This document shows positions 19,795 through 28,517 of a stretch of DNA of 49,008 bases, piece after piece; the first letter of the stretch is position 1, and every line of letters begins with the position of its first letter. The stretch comes from Seminavis robusta (taxonomy: Eukaryota > Bacillariophyta > Bacillariophyceae > Naviculales > Naviculaceae), in contig CAICTM010000779.1 of the NCBI GenBank assembly GCA_903772945.1, positions 1 to 49,008 on the forward strand, written 5' to 3'. Both the position numbers and the translations under genes were made by a program. The notes beneath the pieces are model-generated. The model had not been told where the DNA came from. It ran no database searches and saw nothing but the letters and a program-made list of their open reading frames with translations.

Positions 19795-20763
19795 ATGGCG
19801 ACAACGTTTTTAACCCCGACACAACGACAAGAAGCACGTCAAGCAGAACGAGCGGCGGGCCACTACCAAGATTTTTGCGAGTTTGCCACCGTATGGCTCG
19901 TACAAGGCGGCGCCGTGCACAAGAACATGGTGTTTTCCTACTTTCGAGAACACTTTCCAGAGTACCGCTATACGGACAATATCACGGACGATGAAATTGG
20001 ATGTGCGCTGGAGAAATGGAACAACGAGTTTGGCAAGGCGGAAGCCAATGAATTGGGTATGTATCTCGGAATTGGCATGAATATGGAACACAAGAAGAAA
20101 CTTCAAGAAGAGGAAGAGAAGAAAATGCTGGAAAAGAAAAAAGTATATATCTTATCCCACTTGGCGGAAGCCAAACAGAGAGGCAGGAGGCCCGATGCCG
20201 CCATCCTACGAGAAGCCATTCACTTGGGATTGATCAAGGTGAATGAACCTAAAAAAGTGGAACCACCAAAACAAGAAGAAAAACAAGCGGCAAAGGCTCC
20301 CAAAGCCAACAACAGTAAAGAGGGGGGCGAACAGAAGGAATCTACCAAAGGAAAAGTAGCCGCAGATGACGAATTTTTTGACTGGGATCTCTACCATGGA
20401 GATTTCGACTGGGAGCAGCATATGATGGATGCCTCGGACAAATCCGCCAACAAAGACACAAAGCATAGGTCCAGGTCCAAAAGTCCCAAAAAAGGCAGTA
20501 GCAGTAAAGACGACAAACGAAGCAAGGACCGGTCCAAAAGTCCACGCAACAAAGATCGAAAAAAGGACAGATCCAAAAGTCCCGCGACATGGTCCAGAAC
20601 AAAAAGTCCTACGAAAGATAGCAGCGGAAGAAAAGACGACAAGAAAGAACGGGAAAGATCCAAAAGTCCCACAAGGAGTAATAAGGAAAGTTCCTCCAAA
20701 AAAGAAGATAAGAAGGAGAGCAAAAAGGAACGGGAACGATCCAAGAGCCCCCGAAGAAAATAG
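19795..20763 (+). CDS. RSKSP-repeat (SR-like) protein
   Basis: 322 codons, ATG in strong context GCACCATGGCG. Residues 1-110 form a helical domain with an FCEFATVWLVQGGAVHKNMV segment and a following EEEEKKMLEKKK coil; this part is not assigned to a family. Residues about 205-225 are acidic and aromatic (DDEFFDWDLYHGDFDWEQH). From about 230 to the end there are at least seven RSKSP or closely related units separated by Lys/Asp/Glu-rich spacers. RS/SP-repeat tails are typical of phosphorylated nuclear RNA-processing proteins and some chromatin factors. Nuclear location is inferred. The gene is complete and ends with KSPRRK. Confidence 0.8.
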   Translation: MATTFLTPTQRQEARQAERAAGHYQDFCEFATVWLVQGGAVHKNMVFSYFREHFPEYRYTDNITDDEIGCALEKWNNEFGKAEANELGMYLGIGMNMEHKKKLQEEEEKKMLEKKKVYILSHLAEAKQRGRRPDAAILREAIHLGLIKVNEPKKVEPPKQEEKQAAKAPKANNSKEGGEQKESTKGKVAADDEFFDWDLYHGDFDWEQHMMDASDKSANKDTKHRSRSKSPKKGSSSKDDKRSKDRSKSPRNKDRKKDRSKSPATWSRTKSPTKDSSGRKDDKKERERSKSPTRSNKESSSKKEDKKESKKERERSKSPRRK

Positions 20764-20996
20764 ACAAGCCAATGATGTTGTTGTTTATGTCATCATGGTT
20801 TCCTTTCGCACACCCATTGTGTGCTGGCTGAGGTAAGACAAAAATGCCAGTCGCCCGCGTGTGCGGTGGGTTTCCTATCCCGAGTTAGTTATCGAGCTTG
20901 CAGGCATTCTTGAAGAACTTGCAAGAATTCGGTTAACTTACTGTACAGTACTCCACAAGGGGTAGCAATAGAATGTCAGTCGCTCTACTTCTCGAT

Positions 20997-21047
20997 CTTA
21001 GTACTGTAGTAGAAGTCATCTCTGTATGTCTTGATCCCAGCAGGATG
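20997..21047 (+). repeat. 51-bp direct repeat, copy A
   Basis: Matches 21312-21362 over 51 bp with one visible mismatch. The partner copy overlaps the Crypton coding remnant. The 264 bp between the copies contain the dispersed repeat, which looks like an insertion flanked by an unusually long duplication. Confidence 0.85.
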
Positions 21048-21170
21048 TTGGCACCCGTCGTCAAAATTGTTTTGCAGACCACTTGCTTGGCAAGCCTTCA
21101 TCCATGTTCTCGAATCTTCTTCCTTGGTGTTGCTTCTTGCTTTCACAGCGATTTTCCCTGTTGGCCCCCA

Positions 21171-21295
21171 AGATGGTCCTCAATTTCTCGCCCCTGGCCC
21201 CTCAGAACCTAGTCCTGAATTTTGGCTGTTCTAGCCTGGCCCTGGCTGGCTTCCGTAGCTAATCTACCTACTCTGGACCCCCCGTTAAACAGTAG
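21171..21295 (+). repeat. Dispersed repeat, copy 2
   Basis: Second copy of the repeat at 4116-4255, same orientation, diverged. It sits between the two 51-bp direct repeats. Confidence 0.75.
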
Positions 21296-21311
21296 TCTAC
21301 TATTTTAAAAA

Positions 21312-21362
21312 CTTAGTACTGTAGTAGAAGTCATCTCTGTATTTCTTGATCCCAGCAGGATG
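21312..21362 (+). repeat. 51-bp direct repeat, copy B
   Basis: Partner of 20997-21047. It overlaps the 3' end of the Crypton recombinase remnant on the minus strand, so this copy is probably the original and copy A the duplicate. Confidence 0.85.
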
Positions 21363-21752
21363 ATAACATGCTTGCCATAGCTGTCGTTTGACATTTCGCG
21401 TGTGGTATCTCCAATGACATTGGAAAGGATGATCTTGATGTCAAACCACTTCTTATTGTCCAGCCAATCCGCGGCTGTAAACATGGAGAATTCTCCTGTA
21501 CAGTGAAATCGATACATCACGTAAAAAACAAAGGCAGAAATGCAGCACAGTGCCACATCCTTGTGTCGTGTTGCTCTTCCATACTGCTTTCTGCCGTGTG
21601 TAGTCTTTCCAATGCCAATCTGGTTGATCATCATGAAGGGGCTGTGGACATCCTCATCGCTCTTGGGTGTAGCTACGAAGCTGTCGGACCGATTAGTCAT
21701 GTTTACTATAGCAAATACAGTACTATACTACCTCTGTAGCGTGCAAGTACAA

Positions 21753-21890
21753 ATCCTACACGGCTGTAGAAAGCCTACGTGCAAAGTATATACGTATTGC
21801 ACGTAGGATTCCTACACGGCTGTAGAAAGCCTACGTGCAATACGTATGTAGATCTCTACACGTTTGCACGTAGAGGGGCGCGCACCTCGC
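21753..21890. repeat. Hairpin-forming repeat cluster
   Basis: CCTACACGGCTGTAGAAAG followed by CCTACGTGCAA occurs twice (21755-21784 and 21811-21840). Between them CCTACGTGCAA and TTGCACGTAGG form a perfect 11-bp inverted repeat, and a third TTGCACGTAG lies near 21865. The block can fold into stacked hairpins and resembles a small MITE or nested MITE tips. It is placed inside the Crypton remnant. Confidence 0.75.
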
Positions 21891-22009
21891 GACTGACGGC
21901 ATTCGATGCGAGTGGCGCACCCACTTTTAAGAAAACAAATTTTTGCTTCCCACCCTTGTTTTAAGATACTTCGAAAGAGTACTTACCTATACATGTACTT
22001 GTACATAAT

Positions 22010-22256
22010 CCCCTCTGGAGTGCATTTGACTGGTGACTTTTACGGGTACCACAACTCAAAACATGTGCAACTAGATGCCTTTGTCCAGACTAGCTTAACC
22101 CTCCTCCTTCTCCCCTCTGGAGCCCCTTCAACTAATCACTTTTATGGGTACCACAACTCAAAACATGTGCAACTAGATGCCTTTGTCCAGACTAGCTTAA
22201 CCCTCCTCCTTCTCCCCTCTGGAGCCCCTTCAACTAATCACTTTTACGGGTACCTA
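22010..22256. repeat. 102-bp tandem repeat, about 2.4 units
   Basis: The unit starting CCCCTCTGGAG begins at 22010, 22112 and 22214, a constant period of 102 bp. Second and third units are nearly identical; the first differs at several positions. Because 102 is a multiple of three the plus strand stays open, but the translation has no other sign of coding. It interrupts the Crypton remnant. Confidence 0.9.
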
Positions 22257-23370
22257 GCTAGGTACATGCAAACCCAAGAAGTCGCTGAGCTCGGCACGAT
22301 GGAGGCTTTCACATCGCAACACACCTGAAGTCAAATGAAGGAAACAATAGCGATGACGGAGCTGACAAGCAACAGAGCGAAATCCAACAGCGTTTTGACT
22401 GTCCTGCCACATTAACTCCTCAATAGCAGAGTAGTGTTCAACAATCATGCTGGGCGAAAACTCCCCATCCACTTTCTCTTTGTAGTTTCTTTTGTCGTCT
22501 AGTGGCTTGCGTACTTGTACATGCTTGTAAAGATCTTCCACAGGCGCCTGCCAAATAAAATCCCAGCCAAGGTTCAGTTTGGCAATTTGCACTTTGTAGA
22601 TTTTTCTGAGGACAGATTTGTAGGCAATGAATGTTGCTGGACCCACTGGCTTGGCTGTTTGTGGCGACTGAGCCTCGCTCGAGTAGTATCCTTGAAGTCT
22701 TTCATTACTTTCTCATAGTCAACTGGGTCAAAGTGATTCTTCTGCTCAGCAGAGAGCCCGCGGTGTTCCTTTTTGGTGCCCTTGGTTTTCACCTCGCGAA
22801 ACATTTGATACCACATGAACCTGTAAACTCTTTCATACTTCAGCACATTCCTGTATGGTTCCTCAGGGTAGGCGTAGTCACAAAACTCAAAGTACTCCAG
22901 TACCTTTGGGTCCTGTTGCTTTTGGGTATTCCCAGGGCGATACTCTTCTGCCAGTTCCAAAACACATTGCTCCACATTGCTGTTCAATTCCACATCTCCT
23001 GGGGGACGCAACGAAACATATGCAGTCCTGGTGCCACCAGGGGAGGTCGTAATGTTGTTAACTTGCACTGACCTTGGAGGAGATCTTAGTCTCATGGCAG
23101 TTAGTCTGCTCGTTGTCGCCATGGTGGCTGTCTTGTGCTTGTAATGATAGTGCTGCTGGTGGAGATGGATATCATACTCTACGCAGCTTGCTAGCTAGTA
23201 GTACGATACTAGTACTGATCCAATACCCTCCACACTGATTTTTGCGCCTTCTCTAGAGGCCTAATAGAGGGTCAACGTGCTTTATTATCTTTTATTACCT
23301 GTCTTAAGTGTTCGATTTTTTGACTTGGGTTTCGTATAGAAAAATATCGAGCCTGCCAGCCAGTCTCAAG

Positions 23371-23793
23371 TGCACTACGCTAAAAGCTAGTGTAAAGATC
23401 TTTCGAGTGTTTTGAGTTTGAGAGAATGAAAGTTATGAGAGGATTAGAAAGCTATGAAAACTAATCAACGAGAGAGATCCACCATCGAAGGATCGTAGAT
23501 CTGAACTCCCGCGGGAGACTGTAGAGTGTGATAGAGTAGGTTGCGGTAGCAATCCTACTCACTCCACGATCCAAAAACGGAACGCGTGGAAGATTCGTCT
23601 AGCATTTATCTAGTAGCGTGGAATCTCTCCACGCCAGCTAAATATCTAGCGCGATGTTTCACCATCGACCTAGTATGACTAGCGGTCATGAGAACCCTGT
23701 CTCAATGACTATTCACGAAAGACTCAGTCATGAGTCGAACTCAAACCCTATCTAGGATCGAGTCGCGAATAAGGCTAAGAGCCGTGTATTGCA
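23371..23793 (-). repeat. 3' LTR of gypsy element 2
   Basis: 423 bp, minus orientation, from TGCACTACGC to TGTATTGCA, followed on the right by the inverted polypurine tract and the integrase stop region. Clearly the same family as 1696-2123. The left flank is TCAAG; no matching duplication can be sought because the other end of the element is missing. Confidence 0.9.
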
Positions 23794-23929
23794 TTCGCCC
23801 CCTGACAAGGGTCACGGAAGGCACGACATCAGTCGGACAAGGAGAACATATGAATTAAAGTGCGGGGCACTCTCCGGAGATTGGATGTAGACATGTGCGT
23901 CGCACGATGGCAATCCTACAAGGGGATCA

Positions 23930-24420
23930 GGCCTTGTATGGGTGTAAATACCTTATGTTCCAAGTCTGGTAGACTGTGCTGCTACTGGCGGTAGCATGTC
24001 GGAGCCATACAGTGCCATTGTTATTGACTCGGTCTGTGTGGTAAGGACCTTTGTGCTTTGGCTGACCGTACTAGCGGTGCTGATACTGATGAGTCATCAT
24101 AGTATCGTTGACATTGTGTTGATGAGGGACACGTGTCGCGTTCTCCCTATCGTTGTTTTTCTGGATAAGTCGTTGGCGACGTTCCTTGATGTATTTCCAG
24201 ATTGCTTCGAAACGGATGTTGTGAATCTTGTCATGATTGACGCGCGTGAACTTGCGACGAAGTCCATGTTTGTCCCGGAGAGTCTTCTCGACCTCTGCGC
24301 GGGACTCACGTTCTTTGTCCATGACAACCTCAGCTGGTCATGGAAACTGGGTAACCCACGTCTGTTTTAGAACGATGGTTGCTTCGTCTGCTGTCTTAGA
24401 GCAGACCTTGGTAGTTCATT
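23930..24420 (-). pseudogene. Deleted integrase of element 2
   Basis: The C-terminal half is readable (KIHNIRFEAIWKYIKERRQ, then TRVPHQHNVNDT). Before it, AEVEKTLRDKHGLRRKF joins almost directly to the C-terminal block, deleting the roughly 200-bp segment that holds the NSMVERAH Glu in the intact copy at 407-1573. Upstream, only the stretch around the second Asp remains. Non-functional. Confidence 0.8.
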
Positions 24421-24620
24421 GGTCCAATGAATCCACGAAGTTCCTTCCTGTTGGTAGGAAGAGCGATAGCTGGATCGCATCTATTGTCCTTTAGTTAAGG
24501 GTTGGATTCCTTCTCGAGTAGTCCAATGGTCTAGATACTCAAGTTCTTCCTTTTGAGGAAGGCCTTGGTAGTGTTGATTTTAAATCCGACTTCTTGAAGT
24601 CTTTGGAAAAATTCATCTAA

Positions 24621-25514
24621 CTATTCAACGTGATCTACCAGATCGTCGTCAGTTAGGATGAGTTGATCATCAATGTATGCACGGACATTTTCTAAGTCAT
24701 GCATGCGTGTTTTCATCTTCCTTTGGAAGATGTCGGGACTATTACATAGGCCCATTGGCAACCTCTGGTACTCGTGCTTTCCCCAAGGGAGTACGATGGT
24801 ACGGAGTTGCTTCGAGTGAGGTGACAGCTCGATGTGATAGTGTCCCATGTTCAGGTCTAGACTAGTAGCGTACTTGAATCCATCTGGATTCAAGAGCATG
24901 TCCTGTATTTTTGGGATAGGATAAGGCTTCCGCTTAATCCTTTTGTTCAGTTCCCGGAAATCAGAGATGAATCGTACAGATCCATCTTTCTTGGGAATGA
25001 TAAAAGTGGGTGCCGTCCACTCGGAACGGTTTATCTTTTTAAGTACTCCTGTCATGCAGAGACGTTCAACCTCTGTCTTGAGAGTGTTGGTATGGACACG
25101 TGGAGTAGGGTGAGCCCTAGTATAATAGGATTTAGCGTCGGGACGAAGTTCTACTTCGTAGTCGTCCATTTGCAACTCTCCCAAAGTACCCTCGACTGGG
25201 CCGGAGCACTTGGTTGAGAAGGCATGAGGCAGTTCTTGCTCTTCCTTATTTAACTGATTTCGACTCTGGCACATCTGCCTTAAGTCAGTTTGTTCGTATG
25301 TTGCATCAAGAATCTTCTTGAGACTATCTGCACTGTCGCTGACAGCTGCAGGATCAGGAATGGAGAAGTTCTCCTTTCTATCGGTATCGCCATATTTCGC
25401 AGGGAAAAATATGCTGTTCCACTCCATTGACATGGTAGTGAAATCAAACTTGATTCTTAGGTCGGAGAGAGTTTGACCTGCGCCCCCAAGTTCTTGGTGA
25501 CGTGTAAATTCCAT
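24621..25514 (-). CDS. Gypsy reverse transcriptase, element 2
   Basis: 297 codons with the RT core: SEWTAPTFIIPKKDGSVRFI, then DFRELNKRIKRKPYPIP, ATSLDLNMGHYHI (first catalytic Asp), LPMGLCNSPDIFQRKM and RAYIDDQLI (catalytic YIDD). The frame stops right after the RT core; a further RT block (YWITREGIQPVTK-like) is traceable near 24500 and then RNase H is missing. The junction to protease at about 25480 is frameshifted and lacks the YDMIIGRD block present in element 3. RT motifs are intact but the element is defective. Confidence 0.85.
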   Translation of the reverse strand: MEFTRHQELGGAGQTLSDLRIKFDFTTMSMEWNSIFFPAKYGDTDRKENFSIPDPAAVSDSADSLKKILDATYEQTDLRQMCQSRNQLNKEEQELPHAFSTKCSGPVEGTLGELQMDDYEVELRPDAKSYYTRAHPTPRVHTNTLKTEVERLCMTGVLKKINRSEWTAPTFIIPKKDGSVRFISDFRELNKRIKRKPYPIPKIQDMLLNPDGFKYATSLDLNMGHYHIELSPHSKQLRTIVLPWGKHEYQRLPMGLCNSPDIFQRKMKTRMHDLENVRAYIDDQLILTDDDLVDHVE

Positions 25515-25990
25515 TCGATAATTCTATTATCGTGGAACTCAGGAATCATTAGTGTGCCCTTACACTTCGTGCGGGGTTTCAATTCCTTTACAGAAGCAGT
25601 CCGTAATGTTTGGACGCCCCCATGATTCTTCATGAGTAAACTCTTATCATGAGTTTGAGTAATTAGTGTTCCGAATGCTCCTGTATCCAGTAAGCAACAG
25701 AGTGTAACGGGTTTTTGTTTCCCTTTCTCTCGTCTGTTAAATCTAACATAGACGATAGTTTTGAGGTCTCTTGTCTTGCGACGTTGACGAGTTGATTGGC
25801 CATGGACGAAGTTAACGATGCTGAACAGATCGTCAGAGTCTAGTTGAGCAGTTGCTAGGCAATTATCTAATTTGCCGTAGACTTCAGTAGTTGCAAACAA
25901 ATCTTGTTTACTATTTAGTGAGATATCTTCATCACTTAAGTATGAGAAATCGGAACATGGTTCCGTTGAATCATCATCCTGGCCTAATCC
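25457..25990 (-). CDS. Gypsy retropepsin and linker, element 2
   Basis: Continues from gag in the same frame after the TGA at 25991-25993. It starts with an acidic linker (GLGQDDDSTEPCSDFSYLSD) and carries the aspartic protease motif in CLLDTGAFGTLI. Retropepsins cut the gag-pol polyprotein. The DTG triad is intact here but is DTE in element 3. The frame ends in a short out-of-frame tail caused by a small deletion before RT. Confidence 0.8.
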   Translation of the reverse strand, partial: GLGQDDDSTEPCSDFSYLSDEDISLNSKQDLFATTEVYGKLDNCLATAQLDSDDLFSIVNFVHGQSTRQRRKTRDLKTIVYVRFNRREKGKQKPVTLCCLLDTGAFGTLITQTHDKSLLMKNHGGVQTLRTASVKELKPRTKCKGTLMIPEFHDNRIIEWNLHVTKNLGAQVKLSPT

Positions 25991-26755
25991 TCAGACGGAG
26001 ATCTCTCCATCTGAATGATTGAAGTCGAATTCGGCAAGCGCCTTGTCCACGGCAGCCATTTTCTTGTCCATCATGTTGATGGATCCAACAGAGGAGTCGT
26101 CCTCGTTGTTGGAGTCGTCTGACTTGCGCTTGGCAACATGGTTGCATTCGCTTTTCTTCTTGCGATCAGCCTTGACCGCAGTGTTGGAGACTTTCTTCAT
26201 AAGGACTGAGAGTTCCTTCTTGGTGTAGGACTTGGCGTCGTCGGACTTGTGCTTCCAAGTCTTGTTCTTGTTGTACGCTGGCTTGTTATCGTTGTCAGAC
26301 GAGGACTGAGACTTGGCCTTGAGCTTCTTCAGAGTCATGCAGTCAGCAGTGTTGTGAGTGCTGGACTCGTGGTAGTCGCACCACTTTTCTTCGTTCCTGG
26401 AAGAGTGGTCATTGTTGCGAGTAGATTTGTACTTCTTGCTGTTGTTCTTCTTCGAAGGAGCTTGCTTGGCATCACCGCCCTTGTCAAAGTCTTCGGAGGA
26501 TTCCATGCGTTTGCAGAATCCAATGGTTTCTCCGATAGGAGCTGAGAAAGGATCGAAGTCGTGTTCGTCCATCTTCTTCATCCACGAGCGTGGAATTCCA
26601 TGACAAACAATGTCAATGACTTCGTCATGGTTCAATGTTTGGTTGGGTCCAAAAGGTGGTAGACGAGGAAGTTCATCGGTGTTCATCCGACTGATGTTGT
26701 TGACATAAGCCCGAGTAGTCATATCAGCAGGCTTACCCATCTTGCGGCGCATGAA
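25991..26755 (-). CDS. Gypsy gag C-terminal part, element 2
   Basis: Lys/Ser/Asp-rich gag with a CHHC-like zinc-binding segment (CDYHESSTHNTADC) and a highly basic nucleocapsid-like region (YNKNKTWKHKSDD). It ends GEISV then TGA, followed in frame by pol. The N-terminal part is cut at 26755, where unrelated sequence begins. Gag packages the element RNA. Confidence 0.85.
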   Translation of the reverse strand, partial: FMRRKMGKPADMTTRAYVNNISRMNTDELPRLPPFGPNQTLNHDEVIDIVCHGIPRSWMKKMDEHDFDPFSAPIGETIGFCKRMESSEDFDKGGDAKQAPSKKNNSKKYKSTRNNDHSSRNEEKWCDYHESSTHNTADCMTLKKLKAKSQSSSDNDNKPAYNKNKTWKHKSDDAKSYTKKELSVLMKKVSNTAVKADRKKKSECNHVAKRKSDDSNNEDDSSVGSINMMDKKMAAVDKALAEFDFNHSDGEISV

Positions 26756-26757
26756 CC

Positions 26758-27254
26758 AACATCGATGGGATGTGTCTCGTAAGCTCCTTCACGAGCGCCC
26801 TTTGCCATATTGGGTTTTCTGAGGAGGCAGAGGAAATACTCTCACTTACTCCAAGACTCCGTGCCTCGGTCAGAGGCAGCGACAGATGAAGGTCTTCCTG
26901 GACGCCGTGATGAAGACTTTCAAAGCCAAAGAAGAGAGCTACGGCAGAGTGCGGATGAGACACAAACACAGAGAGAGGTTCAACCCACTAAGACGGGATA
27001 ATCCACTGGAGCTGCCAGTTGTTGCTGTCATCAAGGCCCACCACATTGGGAAGAACGGCAAGATGAGCACAGTAGGATTGAACCATGGTGTCAGCTTCGT
27101 AGGCGGCTACATGTTCGATTCCAATCTACCCTTCGCGCTTGACATTACAAGGGAGTCCCTAGATCGAGTGTGCAGCAATGTCGTAGAGGGGAGCAAGTAC
27201 AAGGGGATATACTGGGACCGGGCACTTTCTCTAGGTGGGGCCAAGAAGCATTAG
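26758..27254 (+). pseudogene. Cysteine-peptidase-like protein fragment
   Basis: Two plus-strand frames join into one plausible domain. 26758-26889 gives NIDGMCLVSSFTSALCHIGF with a candidate nucleophilic Cys. After a one-base shift near 26885, 26886-27254 gives VVAVIKAHHIGKNGKMST followed by NHGVSFVGGYMFDSN, where His and the following Asp/Asn would complete a papain-like triad, and ends AKKH. The Cys...His...Asp order and the IFDxN-like motif resemble transposon- or virus-borne peptidases such as OTU-like folds, but I cannot assign the family. It starts exactly where the gypsy gag ends, so its 5' end is lost. Confidence 0.45.
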
Positions 27255-27289
27255 ACAGTGAGCCTATGTGCGTGGTTTACTATACTTTA

Positions 27290-28096
27290 TTAGACACCAG
27301 CGACTTCCTCAGAAAACATTCGTGGCCACTCAACCATGTCACGCATGTGATAATCCATTCCCTCCAAGACAGTACCTGAATTGATGAAAGCAACCCCCCC
27401 ACGTCTCGTTTCATTGAGGTCGAAGATATCATTGATATCACGAGCAACCTGGCGCATCATACGGAAGACTCCTACAACGTCCATCACACGGCGGAAAGCC
27501 TCTTCGCCTAGGATGTCACGAAGGCTCTGGTTCCCACCACCAACAATCTCGCCACGATCATCAAGGCCTCTTTCATGTGGGAAGAAAGTAATGTTGATGC
27601 CGTACTCGTTGGAAAAGTTCGCTTTGACATGGTTGTCGACTTTGCTAATCCAGTCGACTACGGGATCCAACACCATGGCTTTGCAGTCAGCGCTTGGAAT
27701 CATATTGTTGAACTGTTCATCTTCGAATTCATCAAGTTTTTCATAACCCGTCGCGGTAACATCCATGAAGCGTTTCATACTTACCGCAACCATACCAATA
27801 TGACGATGGACACGCCGGACCTGAGGAAGGTGAAGGTCCTCATCATGGACTCCATCATTCCAGTTCATTTGGACATTGTCAACATCGAAGAACCCCTCCG
27901 CAACGACATTGTTGTTGTCAGCAATCGTGTAGAGTTGTCCGTTCTGCATTTGGTTCTTCTTCTTCCGTATTTTGGTCCAAGCAGGTCCAATGTCAAATTT
28001 ATGAGCAGATAGACCAGCGAGGACACAGTGGCGTAAGGAAACAATCTCAACGAGAGACGTTTCATATTGTTTTGACCACAGCGTGGAAGTGGGACA
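27290..28096 (-). CDS. Unknown protein, possibly 3' exon
   Basis: The ATG at 27949 gives 219 residues, but the frame is open without stop up to 28096 and the extra sequence looks coding (YETSLVEIVSLRHCVLAGL, then FDIGPAWTKIRKKKNQMQN). An upstream exon is therefore likely; there is no ATG in the extension. The protein is soluble and acidic, with an FNNMIPSADCKAMVLDPVVD block and a HERGLDDRGEIVGGGNQSLR block. No family is recognised. It is co-oriented with the gene at 28518, and the spacer between them carries degenerate repeats. Confidence 0.5.
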   Translation of the reverse strand, partial: CPTSTLWSKQYETSLVEIVSLRHCVLAGLSAHKFDIGPAWTKIRKKKNQMQNGQLYTIADNNNVVAEGFFDVDNVQMNWNDGVHDEDLHLPQVRRVHRHIGMVAVSMKRFMDVTATGYEKLDEFEDEQFNNMIPSADCKAMVLDPVVDWISKVDNHVKANFSNEYGINITFFPHERGLDDRGEIVGGGNQSLRDILGEEAFRRVMDVVGVFRMMRQVARDINDIFDLNETRRGGVAFINSGTVLEGMDYHMRDMVEWPRMFSEEVAGV

Positions 28097-28517
28097 TCAC
28101 GATTGTACTCGACACAATCAACGGCTCAACAGAAACACGACTCTTTCTACAGGTAGTCGAAAAGCCTCAACCATTTCTCTTTCATGGGAGCATGGACATT
28201 CCATGGGATTCACAATCTGTTAGACTCCACAACAATCACCGTCACAAAAAGAAGCACGACTGTTTCTATCCTAGGTCGAAGGAAGTTTCTCGTTCTTCAA
28301 CACACTGGGCATCACGGTGGACTCCAAAACAATCAAAGGTGTTTCCTTACATTGATTCCAATCCAACAAGTAGAACTCCAGAACTTATGAAGACAGCCAC
28401 AAATCTACACTTCTTACAGAAAGACACTGAAACTGAACTATAATGGCGTTTTATCTACCTACCCAACAGATGGTCAAGTCAGTTTCAGGGACTCGGAGAT
28501 CCGGGAGACATACGATT
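28097..28517. repeat. Degenerate about 100-bp repeats between two genes
   Basis: Blocks containing CACGACT-TTTCTA and ACAATCA words recur near 28090-28170, 28195-28290 and, weaker, 28310-28420. A related block lies at 29335-29420 on the other side of the 28518-29162 gene. Divergence is high, so the period is approximate. It could be an intron or 3' region that grew by duplication, or subterminal repeats of a transposon. Confidence 0.45.

Larger units (their letters stand above)
20764..21304. other. Repeat-rich spacer downstream of the Crypton remnant
   Basis: No coding sequence. It contains one half of a 51-bp direct repeat (20997-21047) and the second copy of the dispersed repeat (21171-21295), so this spacer seems to have been built by an insertion next to the Crypton 3' end. 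Confidence 0.5.
21305..23122 (-). pseudogene. Crypton-type tyrosine recombinase, broken
   Basis: Three minus-strand blocks in order: 23122-22640 (N-terminal part with DYAYPEEPYRNVLKYERVY), 22646-22254 in a shifted frame (FLHLTSGVLRCESLHRAELS, matching the LLRGE-type block that holds the recombinase Arg) and 21700-21305 (INQIGIGKTTHGRKQYGRAT, then RHKDVALC and AFVFYVMYRF, matching the C-terminal RHK block of Cryptons). Crypton recombinases are tyrosine recombinases that excise and integrate circular DNA. The second and third blocks are split by about 550 bp of tandem and inverted repeats, and the nucleophilic Tyr is not visible. Motif assignment rests on recalled Crypton conservation. Confidence 0.65.
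23371..26755 (-). mobile_element. Ty3/gypsy element 2, internally deleted and 5'-truncated
   Basis: On the minus strand the order is truncated gag, protease, reverse transcriptase, shortened integrase, polypurine tract and one LTR. RNase H, the integrase HHCC domain and the integrase segment with the catalytic Glu are absent. Homology to element 3 stops inside gag at 26755, so the 5' LTR is lost. It cannot be autonomous. Confidence 0.85.

Noticed and set aside
21906..22328. 140-codon frame across the 102-bp tandem repeat
   Set aside because: Open only because 102 is a multiple of three; it lies inside a broken Crypton gene on the other strand.
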